Positions 10,424-18,022 of a DNA stretch of 64,000 bases are shown in pieces. Source of the DNA: an uncultured Spirochaetales bacterium (GTDB taxonomy: Bacteria; Spirochaetota; Spirochaetia; Sphaerochaetales; Sphaerochaetaceae); the NCBI GenBank assembly GCA_944388965.1, contig CALXKL010000005.1, forward strand, positions 1 to 64,000. Direction: 5' to 3'. Under the pieces are notes generated by a model. It was not told where the DNA came from and did not search any database. It was given only the letters and a program-made list of their open reading frames with translations. Numbering within the stretch: the first letter of the stretch is position 1; each line of letters begins with the position of its first letter. A program made the position numbers and the translations under genes.

Positions 10424-10783
10424 TCAGCTCCTGTGTGCGCGTCTGGCTGCCGCACGGTCCTGCTCCCTCTCCCAGTCGTCGAAGCGTATGGCCTCGGCAT
10501 CCAGGATTGCGAGGATATCGAGAGTCGTCTGCCTCTCGTCCAGCGTGCCCCCTCCGTGCGGGAGCACCTTGAATCGCCTCCATGTGTAGTACATGGACAG
10601 CGCCGCCCTCAGAAATGCGTTGTCCATGGGTACCAGGTCGCATGCGTACAGGACACTGCGTTCCTCTCCGTCATCGTCGAGGAATCCTCTAAGCTGGACC
10701 ATGTTCGTATAAGAGCGGTCGTCGCCTGCCTGTCGTGCTCGATCGAACAGGTCGAGTCTGCTTGCCTGGTACCCGATCGTCAG
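10424..10783 (-). CDS. tail assembly chaperone T-like extension, made by -1 frameshift
   Basis: This frame encodes 119 residues from CTG 10783 to the stop at 10424 and is continuous with the G-like gene only through a -1 shift at the slippery site. Its first ATG (10702) has no ribosome site, while the 27 codons before that ATG read as ordinary protein (LTIGYQASRLDLFDRARQ), so expression as a fusion is the better explanation. The predicted fusion is 244 residues (125 + 119), similar in plan to lambda gpG-T, in which the T part recruits tail tube protein onto tape measure. The gene ends 8 bases before the tape measure start. Confidence 0.75.
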   Translation of the reverse strand: MTIGYQASRLDLFDRARQAGDDRSYTNMVQLRGFLDDDGEERSVLYACDLVPMDNAFLRAALSMYYTWRRFKVLPHGGGTLDERQTTLDILAILDAEAIRFDDWEREQDRAAARRAHRS

Positions 10784-11157
10784 TTTTTTACTTCGTCGCT
10801 CGTCAGCTTCGTTCCTGCGACGAGATGACTGCCGACGTCGCTTATGAGTTCGCTGAATTCAGCCGTGTTCCTCAGGTCAAGCAGGGTCTTCGCATCCGTG
10901 ATGGCCGTGCCGTTCACGATCAGGTTCTCGATCGATATGACCTGACTGCGGAAAAGCTTGCGGAAATCGAAACGGACAGAGGAACCGTCCGGACTCGTCA
11001 TCAGGAAGTTGACGGACTCGCCCGTCTTGAGATGACGGCAGGTCACCGTGACCTTCGGGTCCTCCCTGTTCCATGAACAGGCCGGAGTGTAGACATGCTC
11101 TAGACCTGCATTGCCCTTGGATATGTCGATGTTCTTGTCGTCGAAATGGAATCTCAT
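10780..11157 (-). CDS. tail assembly chaperone, G-like
   Basis: A 125-residue protein starting MRFHFDDKNIDISKGN after an AAGGAG site 9 bases before ATG 11157. It ends LTSDEVKN with the stop TGA at 10782-10780, directly at the slippery heptamer. It lies between the tail tube gene and the tape measure gene, the place of gene G in lambda-type phages, whose product coats the tape measure during tail assembly and is not in the virion. Sequence similarity to lambda gpG is not apparent by eye, so the assignment rests on position, size and the frameshift arrangement. Confidence 0.75.
   Translation of the reverse strand: MRFHFDDKNIDISKGNAGLEHVYTPACSWNREDPKVTVTCRHLKTGESVNFLMTSPDGSSVRFDFRKLFRSQVISIENLIVNGTAITDAKTLLDLRNTAEFSELISDVGSHLVAGTKLTSDEVKN
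10783..10789 (-). promoter_or_regulatory. -1 programmed ribosomal frameshift site A AAA AAC
   Basis: Read on the minus strand in the phase of the upstream gene, the last codons are GTA AAA AAC TGA, giving the classical heptamer A AAA AAC one codon before the stop. A one-base backward slip changes the reading to AAA AAA CTG ACG and continues for 119 residues to the stop at 10424. The X XXY YYZ phase is correct, and the site sits at the G/T junction where most long-tailed phages frameshift. No strong downstream stem was evident by eye. Confidence 0.8.
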
Positions 11158-11194
11158 CCCTTTCTCCTTCCCTCAATCCTGTTTGAAGATGAAT

Positions 11195-11235
11195 GCGGAC
11201 GGGGCGGGGCCGGCACCCCGCCTGTTTCCGTCCGC
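11195..11235 (-). terminator. strong GC hairpin between tail tube and chaperone genes
   Basis: The arms GCGGACGG/CCGTCCGC and, inside them, GGCGGGG/CCCCGCC form a nested stem with a 5-base bulge and a short loop. It lies in the 92-base gap between the tail tube stop and the G-like start, both read on the minus strand. There is no T-run after it, so it more likely reduces read-through or protects the 3' end of tail tube mRNA, lowering chaperone and tape measure output relative to the tube protein. Confidence 0.5.
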
Positions 11236-11249
11236 CCCTCGATAAGTGC

Positions 11250-11966
11250 TCAGGCGGCGACCCTGCCTGCGGTGGCATCGACGATTCCAGCCCACTTCAT
11301 GATCGAGCGGATCCTTCTGATGCCCTCGTCGGTCGTGTCGCATCCCTGGAAGTCCAGGTTCAAGGACTGCGGCGAGCCATATGCCGCCTCCTTGCTGTTG
11401 TTCGTCAGGATGCATGGCACGAAGTTGAACTCGGTGATGTCGCCGAGCTTTGCACCGAACGCATCCCAGATGAGTACGATGAGGTCCTTCCTCGTCGTGT
11501 CGCTCTCCTTGTAGACAGGGGTGTCTCCGGCCATGTCGAGCGTATCGTTGAAGCGTAGCTTCAGCTTCTCGACGGCACTGTCCGGATCACCGACCATGTC
11601 ATATCCGGATATCGATCCCGAGGCCGCTACGGAGCCTTCGCAGATGTAGTTCGTGCTCTCGTCCATGTCGACCGTGGCATCGTTGACCTGCTTTTCCTCG
11701 GTGTACGACTTGTTGTTCGCGAAACCGAGGAAATAGGCCTTGAGCTCGAACACCTCGTCGTCTTCCGCCACCGTCATCTCCTCCTGACAGTAGAACGGGA
11801 CCAACGGAGGTATCACCTCCTCAAGTGAACTCGAAGCACCTCTCCTCGAGATGAAGTAGAAGTGTCCGAGCTCGAGCGACCCCGCCGCGACCTTGGTTGC
11901 ATCCTTCTCCAACAGGTATGCGTGTGCCTTTCTTCCATCTCTTCTCGTATACCTTCCTGTCGGCAT
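11250..11966 (-). CDS. major tail tube protein, V-like
   Basis: A 238-residue protein beginning MPTGRYTRRDGRK at ATG 11966, chosen because AGGAGGAGAAGAT stands directly before it; the open frame extends upstream but only over the previous gene. It has no cysteine-rich or membrane segments and reads as beta-rich (LELGHFYFISRRGASSSLEE; ESTNYICEGSVAASGSISGY). Position between the tail terminator-like gene and the G/T chaperones is that of lambda V, the protein that stacks as hexamers to form the tail tube. Family identity is inferred mainly from order and size. Confidence 0.7.
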   Translation of the reverse strand: MPTGRYTRRDGRKAHAYLLEKDATKVAAGSLELGHFYFISRRGASSSLEEVIPPLVPFYCQEEMTVAEDDEVFELKAYFLGFANNKSYTEEKQVNDATVDMDESTNYICEGSVAASGSISGYDMVGDPDSAVEKLKLRFNDTLDMAGDTPVYKESDTTRKDLIVLIWDAFGAKLGDITEFNFVPCILTNNSKEAAYGSPQSLNLDFQGCDTTDEGIRRIRSIMKWAGIVDATAGRVAA

Positions 11967-11977
11967 ATCTTCTCCTC

Positions 11978-12412
11978 CTATATGGCCATACCGGCCATGT
12001 CGTCCGTCATGTAGTCGATGGCGAGTTCGAGACCCGCGGTGAATCCGTTGTACGGATCTCCTGCATCGACCCTCTCCACTATCGCCATGGTCGGCATCAC
12101 CGATATCTGGAATCCCGTTGAGAGAATCCATTCGATGAATGCCGACGCATACCTTGCACCAAGCGGTGCATCAACCTCCTGCAGGCTTATCAGACAGTCC
12201 GCGGTCATGCTGACCATCAGCGTGTTTCCTTCCATCCTGAACAGCTCCTGGGTAGGGGCGGACAGGTATAGTCCGAGGCTGTACTCGTCATCCCCCACCT
12301 GGGGTGGTCCGTCCAGAAGCGTAAGCGGGGCGAGGCCGTTCTTCCGGAAGGCCTCGTCCAGCCAGCTGTTGGCGGCCGCCTGCATGTACTTTTCGACCTC
12401 TGTCAGCGTCAT
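11978..12412 (-). CDS. tail terminator / minor tail protein, U-like by position
   Basis: A 144-residue protein (MTLTEVEKYMQAAANSWLDE). Its start overlaps the stop of the upstream gene in an ATGA arrangement at 12409-12412, so the two are translationally coupled. It precedes the tail tube gene by 11 bases, the location of lambda U, whose product caps the tail tube and stops its growth. The sequence has the length and mixed alpha/beta look of that fold (FIEWILSTGFQISVMPTMAI), but I see no diagnostic motif, so the name is positional. Confidence 0.5.
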   Translation of the reverse strand: MTLTEVEKYMQAAANSWLDEAFRKNGLAPLTLLDGPPQVGDDEYSLGLYLSAPTQELFRMEGNTLMVSMTADCLISLQEVDAPLGARYASAFIEWILSTGFQISVMPTMAIVERVDAGDPYNGFTAGLELAIDYMTDDMAGMAI

Positions 12413-13005
12413 AGCTCGAAATCCTTCAGGAGCTTCCGCTCAGACCGTGCGACCGCGGCATCGATGGAGCCTGCGAGCTCCCTCTCGACCGTGTTCCATA
12501 TTCCGGTCCGACCCCGCCTTACGGCTCCGCGACCCCAGGAACGCATTCCATCCGCCGTCTCGAAAGCAGGCGAATGTCCCGAGTAGGGCTTCGTCGTCGT
12601 GGAAAGGAGGTTTGCAAGATTGCTTGTGAACCTTGCACGGACCTTCGGGTTTCCACCACTCGTGACTCCCTTGGACTGCATCCAGCGGTATCGCGAGAGC
12701 ATCCAGGGGCCCTGCCTGCGTCCATGCGCCGTCTTCCTCCCTTCAAGACGGCTGGTCGACGACCATGCACCGATGTCGTTCCTCTCGGACCATCGGCGCG
12801 TCACCATCCTGCCGTTCTTGCCCTTGGTGTAGGTGCGGCCCATCTCGACCATGGAGCCGATTCTTGCATCCGCATCCCCTCGGCCGATGATCGCGACGGA
12901 GGCGACGGTGAGGGCAGGGGCATCGGATGTCAGCAGCTTCGTCAGCTCCTTGGAGCTCTCGACGAGCCTGAGATACTCATGTCTGTCTCTGAGCCTTATC
13001 TCCAT
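12409..13005 (-). CDS. minor tail / head-tail completion protein, Z or HK97 gp10-like
   Basis: A 198-residue very basic protein (Arg and Lys throughout, e.g. KGKNGRMVTRRWSERNDIG) with an N-terminal helix and a C-terminal helix ending ERKLLKDFEL. Composition, size and place between the connector gene and the U-like gene match the Z/gp10 group, which completes the tail before it joins the head. Its start at 13005 lies 29 bases inside the upstream gene, and its end shares ATGA with the next gene. Confidence 0.55.
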   Translation of the reverse strand: MEIRLRDRHEYLRLVESSKELTKLLTSDAPALTVASVAIIGRGDADARIGSMVEMGRTYTKGKNGRMVTRRWSERNDIGAWSSTSRLEGRKTAHGRRQGPWMLSRYRWMQSKGVTSGGNPKVRARFTSNLANLLSTTTKPYSGHSPAFETADGMRSWGRGAVRRGRTGIWNTVERELAGSIDAAVARSERKLLKDFEL

Positions 13006-13354
13006 CCGATCCTCCCTTCTCGATGAGCTCGAGAACGGTGATTCCGCTCTTCGCCCCGAGTGTCCTCACGATCGTGTAGGTCGTCCCGTCGACGGCCACA
13101 CGTGCCTTCCTCACCTGACCTGCCAGCAACGGTCCGACGTCCCTGCTGGAGCACTGGAACGAGGTCCTCACCACCGACTTGGCCCTCATGTATCCGGTCT
13201 CGCTCCTCTCGCCATACGAGCCGGAGCAGAGGAATCCGGATACGTTCAGGACCTGGCCGTCCTCCAGCGTCACCGAAGCCTGTGTCGAGAAGCCGGGTGA
13301 ACCCTGTAGGATCGCCGCCCATTGGTCTGCGATGGCTCTCCGAGCGTCCGTCAT
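12977..13354 (-). CDS. head-tail joining protein, FII-like
   Basis: A 125-residue protein starting MTDARRAIADQWAAILQG at ATG 13354, which overlaps the capsid stop in an ATGA arrangement; longer starts lie inside the capsid gene. The C-terminal half (VDGTTYTIVRTLGAKSGITV) reads as a small beta domain like that of lambda FII, which forms the ring between head and tail. It follows the capsid and precedes the Z-like gene, as expected for FI/FII. The name is positional plus fold-like pattern. Confidence 0.55.
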   Translation of the reverse strand: MTDARRAIADQWAAILQGSPGFSTQASVTLEDGQVLNVSGFLCSGSYGERSETGYMRAKSVVRTSFQCSSRDVGPLLAGQVRKARVAVDGTTYTIVRTLGAKSGITVLELIEKGGSDGDKAQRQT

Positions 13355-14418
13355 GCAGCGTTCTTCGGGATGCCCGTGATCACGCCGTAGCGGTCGATCG
13401 CCGTGAGCATCGGGCATGGAGCCGCCTGGTGCTGGACCATGGTGTCGACCTTGACGCCCTGTTCAGGGCTGTAGATGTAGGAATAGACCTCCTCTCCCTG
13501 CTTGCCCTGCACCTTCCGGCCCTGTCCGTCCGTGCTCCTGACATAGACGCCGCATGCGCCGAGCTTGCCCAGCTCGCCGTTGTGCAGCACAGCCTTGCCC
13601 TGGGGCAGGTAGTAGTTGCCGTCGGGATCCATGCCTGCATAGGTGATGACCTTCAGCGGTCCGATACCCGGTATGTCGATGACCGCAACCGAGCTCACTC
13701 CGTTCTTGCTTTCGGTGGTTTCGACGTGGCTTCCATAGATGCGTCTGTTGTCGAGGATGGCGCGGAAGTCCTCGATCTTGAGCAGATTCGCCCAGTCGAG
13801 CGGGTTGAAGATGATCTCGTTCGGGGTGCGGCCGGCCTTGAACACCAGGTCGCATGCGTTCATCAGAGTCGCCATCCAGTCGGAGAACAGCTTGCTTCCG
13901 TCGATCGAGAGCAGCTTGTTCTGGACCGGGAACTTCTGCTCGCCGCCGTTCAGCGTGGAGAACTTCGCGTTGAGGATCGTGCTCCATATCGCCTTCTCCC
14001 TTGCGACCTTCACGCCATCGAACCATTCCTCCCTGCTCTCGGCGAGGAGATACATCAGCCTCTGCTCGATGGTCCACGGCTTCGTGAGGTCTACCTCGGC
14101 CGCTACGCGGTTCTCCGCCGCCTGGGCGTTGAACACGAACTCGTCGAAGAAGTAGAGGGAGGCGATGTGGTTCTCGTCGAACGAGCTGCCATAGTTCCTG
14201 CGGTTCGGATCCGCACCTCTAATCGCCTCCTGAGGAATGATGATCCCCTTCTTCCTGTAGTTGTAGGTGAGGAAGTCCTGCGCGGTCCTGGGACCCTTTC
14301 CGAAGAGGACCCTCTGTCCATAGTCGAAGACCGGCTCCGACGTCCTGATCACGGAGGGGATCTGGTATGCTCCCCTGTTGATCACGTCGTAGTTGATAGT
14401 GCTCAGATCAAGTGCCAT
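13351..14418 (-). CDS. major capsid protein, lambda gpE family
   Basis: A 355-residue protein (MALDLSTINYDVINRGAYQI) of the usual size for E-type capsid proteins (340-350). It carries the features of that family: an N-terminal arm, a long helix in the middle (IEQRLMYLLAESREEWFDGV), an NPLDWANLLK segment after a predicted insertion, and a C-terminal beta domain with VYSYIYSPEQGVKVDTMVQH. It follows the decoration protein by 3 bases and is followed by the FII-like gene with an ATGA overlap. It forms the icosahedral shell by hexamer/pentamer assembly. Confidence is high on combined sequence and gene order. Confidence 0.9.
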   Translation of the reverse strand: MALDLSTINYDVINRGAYQIPSVIRTSEPVFDYGQRVLFGKGPRTAQDFLTYNYRKKGIIIPQEAIRGADPNRRNYGSSFDENHIASLYFFDEFVFNAQAAENRVAAEVDLTKPWTIEQRLMYLLAESREEWFDGVKVAREKAIWSTILNAKFSTLNGGEQKFPVQNKLLSIDGSKLFSDWMATLMNACDLVFKAGRTPNEIIFNPLDWANLLKIEDFRAILDNRRIYGSHVETTESKNGVSSVAVIDIPGIGPLKVITYAGMDPDGNYYLPQGKAVLHNGELGKLGACGVYVRSTDGQGRKVQGKQGEEVYSYIYSPEQGVKVDTMVQHQAAPCPMLTAIDRYGVITGIPKNAA

Positions 14419-14421
14419 TCC

Positions 14422-14820
14422 TTATTCCTCCCTTCCGAGAAACAGGATCTGCGTCTGCTTCGCGGAATACATGTCGAGAACCCAGTCGGGACATGCCGTC
14501 TCGTCGATTCCGGCTTCACGTACCATGTCGTAGTAGACCGTGCCGGCGATGATCACGCGGGCCGTCGTCTCGGAAGTCGACAGCCTGACGTCCTCGAACA
14601 GGACGGCCACGGCGCCTTTGGGCGATATGTCGGTCTCGGCTGTCGGTATGAGCGACGTCTCGAGCGCATTTGCCGTGTACTTGCCATCCGTATCCGTCAT
14701 GAAGACAAGGTGGCCCTTCTTGGCATCGATCTCGGATGCCGCCTTCACAGTGACCTCTTTGGTCACGATGTCCTCCTTGTAGAGAACAGGGGTGATTGCG
14801 ATGTTCGTTCCTGCCATCAT
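14422..14820 (-). CDS. head decoration protein, gpD-like
   Basis: A 132-residue protein with N-terminal Lys/Glu/Val-rich strand (VLYKEDIVTKEVTVKA), a size typical of the gpD group that trims and stabilises the shell as trimers. The gene lies between the protease/scaffold gene (ATGA overlap) and the capsid gene, exactly as D lies between C/Nu3 and E in lambda. Two ATG codons in tandem (14820, 14817) follow AGGAG by 5 and 8 bases; either could be used. Confidence 0.75.
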   Translation of the reverse strand: MMAGTNIAITPVLYKEDIVTKEVTVKAASEIDAKKGHLVFMTDTDGKYTANALETSLIPTAETDISPKGAVAVLFEDVRLSTSETTARVIIAGTVYYDMVREAGIDETACPDWVLDMYSAKQTQILFLGREE

Positions 14821-15191
14821 CTGATCTCCTTGCCGTTCACCTTGGCGATCTCCTCGTTGATCTCCCTGGCTGCCGCATCGCCTTTCCTGTAGGCATCGAG
14901 CTCCGCGCTGGCCGGCATGCCGGCAACATCGGTCTGGACAGCCGCCTGTTCGGCGATCGGTCTGATCTTCGCGATCTCGGCCCTGAGGTGTTCGTTATCC
15001 TTCCTCATCGCCTCGATCAGATCTTCTGCGACATCCGCGACCGAAGAGCCGTCCTCGATGGCCCTGTCGATGATCGCGGCGGTGGCATCGTCACGCAGCC
15101 CCTCGAGGGCGCGTATCCTCTGCCTCTCCGCTGCTGCCGCCTCTCTCCGGATCTGGTCCTGAGAAGCGCCTGCACCAGTGTTCTGATCCAT
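14817..15191 (-). CDS. scaffold protein from internal start in the protease gene (Nu3-like)
   Basis: Within the protease frame an ATG at 15191 (MDQNTGAGASQDQIRREAAA) is preceded by GTAGGAGGAGAA, a ribosome site far too good to be chance in the middle of a gene. It would make a 124-residue protein that is the helical, Glu/Ala/Arg-rich C-terminal part of the protease polypeptide, predicted coiled coil. This copies lambda, where the scaffold Nu3 is made from an internal start in gene C. The product would fill the procapsid during assembly and then be digested. Confidence 0.75.
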   Translation of the reverse strand: MDQNTGAGASQDQIRREAAAAERQRIRALEGLRDDATAAIIDRAIEDGSSVADVAEDLIEAMRKDNEHLRAEIAKIRPIAEQAAVQTDVAGMPASAELDAYRKGDAAAREINEEIAKVNGKEIR

Positions 15192-15989
15192 TTCTCCTCC
15201 TACGCCCTCTGAACCCAAAGGACTTGAATTGATGTTCTGAATGTCTTGCGGCTCGTCCGCCTCGAAGGTCTCGACGGCCTCGTCGATCGTCTGGATCGCA
15301 TCGATCATCCCTGCTTCCAGTGCCTCCTCGACCTTGAGGACGGCCCCATGCCCGAAGCGTTCCATGCAGGTGTCACTGTCCATGCCGCGTCCTTCTGCGA
15401 CCATCTCGAAGTAGCCTGCCTCCGCATAGTCGATCCGTTCCTGTATCGCCTTGGCCCCTTCCTCTGTCGAAGGGTCGAGGTTCTTCTTCTGGGCATTGCG
15501 TGAATGGAATATCCGGCTGATTATACCGGTCTTCTCCTCCCAGCCGGACCAGTCGACGACCTCCGCCTGTACGCCGCACGAACCGACTTCGGAATAGGGC
15601 GTCGCCACGACCTTCGAGCAGCAGGCGGCGACAAGGTATGCCGCCGAGCAGCCCATGCCTTCGATCAGGGCCAGGACGGGCTTCTCCTTGCGGGTCTCGA
15701 GAATCGACCGTCCACATTCGAAGAGACCGTCGACCTCGCCGCCGGGACTGTTGATCGAGAGGACGATGCGTCGGATCTGGTCATCCAGACGGGCTTCCTC
15801 GAGCGCTCTGGAAAGCGACCTGTATGTAGAGGCGCTCCAGTAGAACCAGTCATCGGACATCAGCGTTCCTCTGACTCTCAGGTGGGCGGTCGAACCACGC
15901 CGCACCAGCTCGTAGTTGCGCGGATAGCTCTCCGCGTAGGCCAGACCGTCCACAAGGCTTTTCAGTCGTATCTCATTCACCTGTCTCAT
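14817..15989 (-). CDS. prohead protease, S49/ClpP-like, fused to scaffold
   Basis: A 390-residue protein whose first 260 residues are an S49 (SppA-like) peptidase: SINSPGGEVDGL near residues 78-89 forms the oxyanion strand, and GMGCSAAYLVAACC holds the nucleophile serine. The C-terminal 125 residues are helical scaffold sequence. It processes the portal and scaffold in the procapsid. Tandem ATG codons at 15992 and 15989 follow GAGGAG; the second has better spacing (7). The gene overlaps the end of the portal gene by 17 bases and is followed by the decoration gene with an ATGA overlap. Confidence 0.88.
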   Translation of the reverse strand: MRQVNEIRLKSLVDGLAYAESYPRNYELVRRGSTAHLRVRGTLMSDDWFYWSASTYRSLSRALEEARLDDQIRRIVLSINSPGGEVDGLFECGRSILETRKEKPVLALIEGMGCSAAYLVAACCSKVVATPYSEVGSCGVQAEVVDWSGWEEKTGIISRIFHSRNAQKKNLDPSTEEGAKAIQERIDYAEAGYFEMVAEGRGMDSDTCMERFGHGAVLKVEEALEAGMIDAIQTIDEAVETFEADEPQDIQNINSSPLGSEGVGGEMDQNTGAGASQDQIRREAAAAERQRIRALEGLRDDATAAIIDRAIEDGSSVADVAEDLIEAMRKDNEHLRAEIAKIRPIAEQAAVQTDVAGMPASAELDAYRKGDAAAREINEEIAKVNGKEIR

Positions 15990-17487
15990 CATCCTTCTCC
16001 TCGTCTTCGTCTCTTCTGTCCGGGGCAATGTCCGCCCCGCCGCCGGAAGCGCTGTTCTCCGGTCCTGCCTTGTCGCGGTACTCCATCTTCAGCTGCTCGT
16101 TGACCTCGTCCCAGTTCGAACCGGACATCTCCAGTGCACCCTGGGTATGGCTCTTTATCCCGAGCTCGATCGCCGTCTTGACCGCATTGACCTCCGCCGT
16201 CGGATTGATCATCACCGGGTTCGGGCCCATCCATACGACGGAGAGGATCGCCTTCCTCGTCATCTCGTCTCCTTCCAGGTATTCAGGACAGTCGATGACT
16301 CCGGTCCGTATGCCGTGGTCGATGATCTGCTCGTATTCGGGGGTGCATATCTGGCTTCCGAAGATCCTGCGGATGACCGAATACCATTTCTCGGCTGCAC
16401 CGATGGTCCCACGGGAGGCGGAGTAGGACGCGTTGTACTTGCCGGTTGCCATCTCGGTGGCGACTCCCACGGCTCCGCCCATGATGTCGAGATTGGTCGT
16501 TATGAACTCCGAGAATCCTCCTCCGTTCAACTGGCTCTCTATCGTCTTGGCGGTTTCTCCCGGATTCATCTCGATGACGTTTCCGGTTCCCAGCTCGAAG
16601 GACTGGTCCTCGTCTGGAACTCCGGCGTCGCCATCGTCCTTCGCCGCGATGGTCGCCGCGTCCCGCATCTTCTCGGACATGGACGTCCCTTCGACGGCGT
16701 CCTTGTCCTTCTGGATGACGACGGTGAGCAGGGACGACGCAATGGCCTTGGCGATGTGCGCCTTCGTGAAGTTGTTGAGGTCGATGATCTGGTTGCGTAT
16801 CCTGGAGAGCCAGGGGACCCCGCGGATCTGGTTCGCCTCCTGCGTGAAGAGCTTTACAAGCCGGAACTCCTCGAATCCGGTACGCGTGTAGCGGCTGACC
16901 TCCTTGAATGCGAACGTGTCCATGAGATAGTCGTCCGTCTGCATGATGTAGTACCCGGTCTCACGACCGTTTCCGTCGAGTCTGACTCCACCGATGCATT
17001 TCTTCGTATCCGAGTACCCCGGGCTCTGCACCCAGGTTCCGGATATCAGCTGAAGAAGTGGACGATAGTGCTGATCTCTCCGTGCATAGCATCTGTGCAC
17101 GAGAACGTCGCCACTGATCAGGATGTTCTGGAACGCTATCTGCTGGAGCTCCTCGAAGGAGCTCCTTCCATACCAGTCGAGACCACGGTCGGTCATTAGG
17201 CGGAAATACGCCCCGGCCTCCTTGACGAATCGGGAATACCTTTCATCGTCCCATCCAAGCAATCCCTTCATCGGCGATGGCCGTGCCTGGAGACCGTTTC
17301 CAAGCACATATGTCGTGAGCTGACGGATGTACATCGCTCCTACAGGCGTGTCCTGCACGAGCTTGCGGCTTTCGTCCTGCGCCTCCTTGAGATACTGCGT
17401 GACGAATGCGTTGACATCGGACAGATAGCTTGCCCGGAACGCCTTCTGCGATGTGGTCTGTCCGATAGCGCGGTATATCGAATCCAT
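15973..17487 (-). CDS. portal protein, lambda gpB family
   Basis: A 504-residue portal (MDSIYRAIGQTTSQKAFRAS), close to lambda gpB in length. Family features include the N-terminal VNAFVTQYLKEAQDESRKLV, the segment SGDVLVHRCYARRD and the conserved GVPWLSRIRNQIIDLNNFTKAHIA split across 231-260, which forms the long clip/stem helix. It forms the dodecameric DNA gate of the head. The start ATG 17487 overlaps the upstream stop (TGATG). The C-terminal 25 residues are acidic. The order gpW, portal, protease is that of lambda W-B-C. Confidence 0.9.
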   Translation of the reverse strand: MDSIYRAIGQTTSQKAFRASYLSDVNAFVTQYLKEAQDESRKLVQDTPVGAMYIRQLTTYVLGNGLQARPSPMKGLLGWDDERYSRFVKEAGAYFRLMTDRGLDWYGRSSFEELQQIAFQNILISGDVLVHRCYARRDQHYRPLLQLISGTWVQSPGYSDTKKCIGGVRLDGNGRETGYYIMQTDDYLMDTFAFKEVSRYTRTGFEEFRLVKLFTQEANQIRGVPWLSRIRNQIIDLNNFTKAHIAKAIASSLLTVVIQKDKDAVEGTSMSEKMRDAATIAAKDDGDAGVPDEDQSFELGTGNVIEMNPGETAKTIESQLNGGGFSEFITTNLDIMGGAVGVATEMATGKYNASYSASRGTIGAAEKWYSVIRRIFGSQICTPEYEQIIDHGIRTGVIDCPEYLEGDEMTRKAILSVVWMGPNPVMINPTAEVNAVKTAIELGIKSHTQGALEMSGSNWDEVNEQLKMEYRDKAGPENSASGGGADIAPDRRDEDEEKDDETGE

Positions 17488-17756
17488 CAGCTCCACCTCG
17501 CACAGACTGCGCATACGTTCCCGGTCATGCCTCCGGAAGCGATCTGGTTCTCGAGGACTCCTATTCGCCTTCGTGTCCTCTCTATGAGCGTGTTGAGCTC
17601 GGACAGAGACACGTTGGTCACCTGTCTCTGGTCATCGCCGTTGCGCAGAGAGTATGACTGCCCTGTGGCTATGATCCGCATCCGTGCATCCTCATACTCC
17701 TCCAGCAGCCTTGTCTGCCTATCAAGCTCATTCCTAAGCCTGTCCGTCCTGCTCAT
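17487..17756 (-). CDS. head-tail connector, gpW-like
   Basis: An 89-residue protein: MSRTDRLRNELDRQ helix, then ATGQSYSLRNGDDQRQV (resembles lambda gpW MTGKRVATVQKDGRRV), a Ser-Leu-rich turn VSLSELNTLI and a final helix. gpW seals the portal and lets the tail attach. ATG 17756 was chosen because a TATACT box ends 7 bases before it, and the next gene starts within its stop codon; longer starts at 17807 lie in the divergent promoter zone. The 3' end carries CAVCARWS, outside the family core. Confidence 0.7.
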   Translation of the reverse strand: MSRTDRLRNELDRQTRLLEEYEDARMRIIATGQSYSLRNGDDQRQVTNVSLSELNTLIERTRRRIGVLENQIASGGMTGNVCAVCARWS

Positions 17757-17763
17757 GCGCATG

Positions 17764-17798
17764 AGTATACCGGAATCGGATTGACATATGGGGATAAT
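17764..17798. promoter_or_regulatory. divergent promoter zone between terminase and head operons
   Basis: On the minus strand TATACT (17769-17764) ends 7 bases before the gpW start. On the plus strand GATAAT (17793-17798) ends 8 bases before ATG 17807. Neither start has a well-spaced ribosome site, so both transcripts may be leaderless. No matching -35 box is clear for either, which would fit a phage activator. A TTGACA at 17781 has no partner at 16-18 bases. Confidence 0.45.
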
Positions 17799-17806
17799 AG
17801 GGGACA

Positions 17807-18022
17807 ATGTTGGATTACATGAGGCGCATACCGATCGTCATATTCGTTTCGCTTGATGGCTTGGACATCGCCCTCGTCAGAACGAGGTCCGTCCTTGATG
17901 CCAAGAGGTTCCTGAGAGACAACGGGGCGACAGTGAAGAACAGTCGTCTTGTCGATCTCGAGGATTCGGTCGTCGTAGACAATGGCGATCTCGTCTTCGA
18001 GGTCATGAGGGCGGATGCATGA
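17807..18022 (+). CDS. small phage protein of unknown function
   Basis: A 71-residue protein (MLDYMRRIPIVIFVSLDGLD) starting 8 bases after a GATAAT box and overlapping the small terminase start by four bases (ATGA at 18019), which suggests coupled translation. It has a hydrophobic N-terminal strand followed by charged sequence and ends FEVMRADA. Codon use is like its neighbours. I do not recognise a family. Because it is the first gene of the packaging operon it may help terminase assembly, but this is only a positional guess. Confidence 0.5.
   Translation: MLDYMRRIPIVIFVSLDGLDIALVRTRSVLDAKRFLRDNGATVKNSRLVDLEDSVVVDNGDLVFEVMRADA

Noticed and set aside
13060-14892. 610-codon plus-strand open frame opposite the capsid and decoration genes
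   Set aside because: Antisense shadow of GC-rich, strongly biased codons; Arg/Val/Asp-rich with no domain, no ribosome site, and covers several well-supported genes.
17781-17786. TTGACA as -35 box for the terminase operon
   Set aside because: No acceptable -10 hexamer at 16-18 bases; GATAAT is only 6 bases away.
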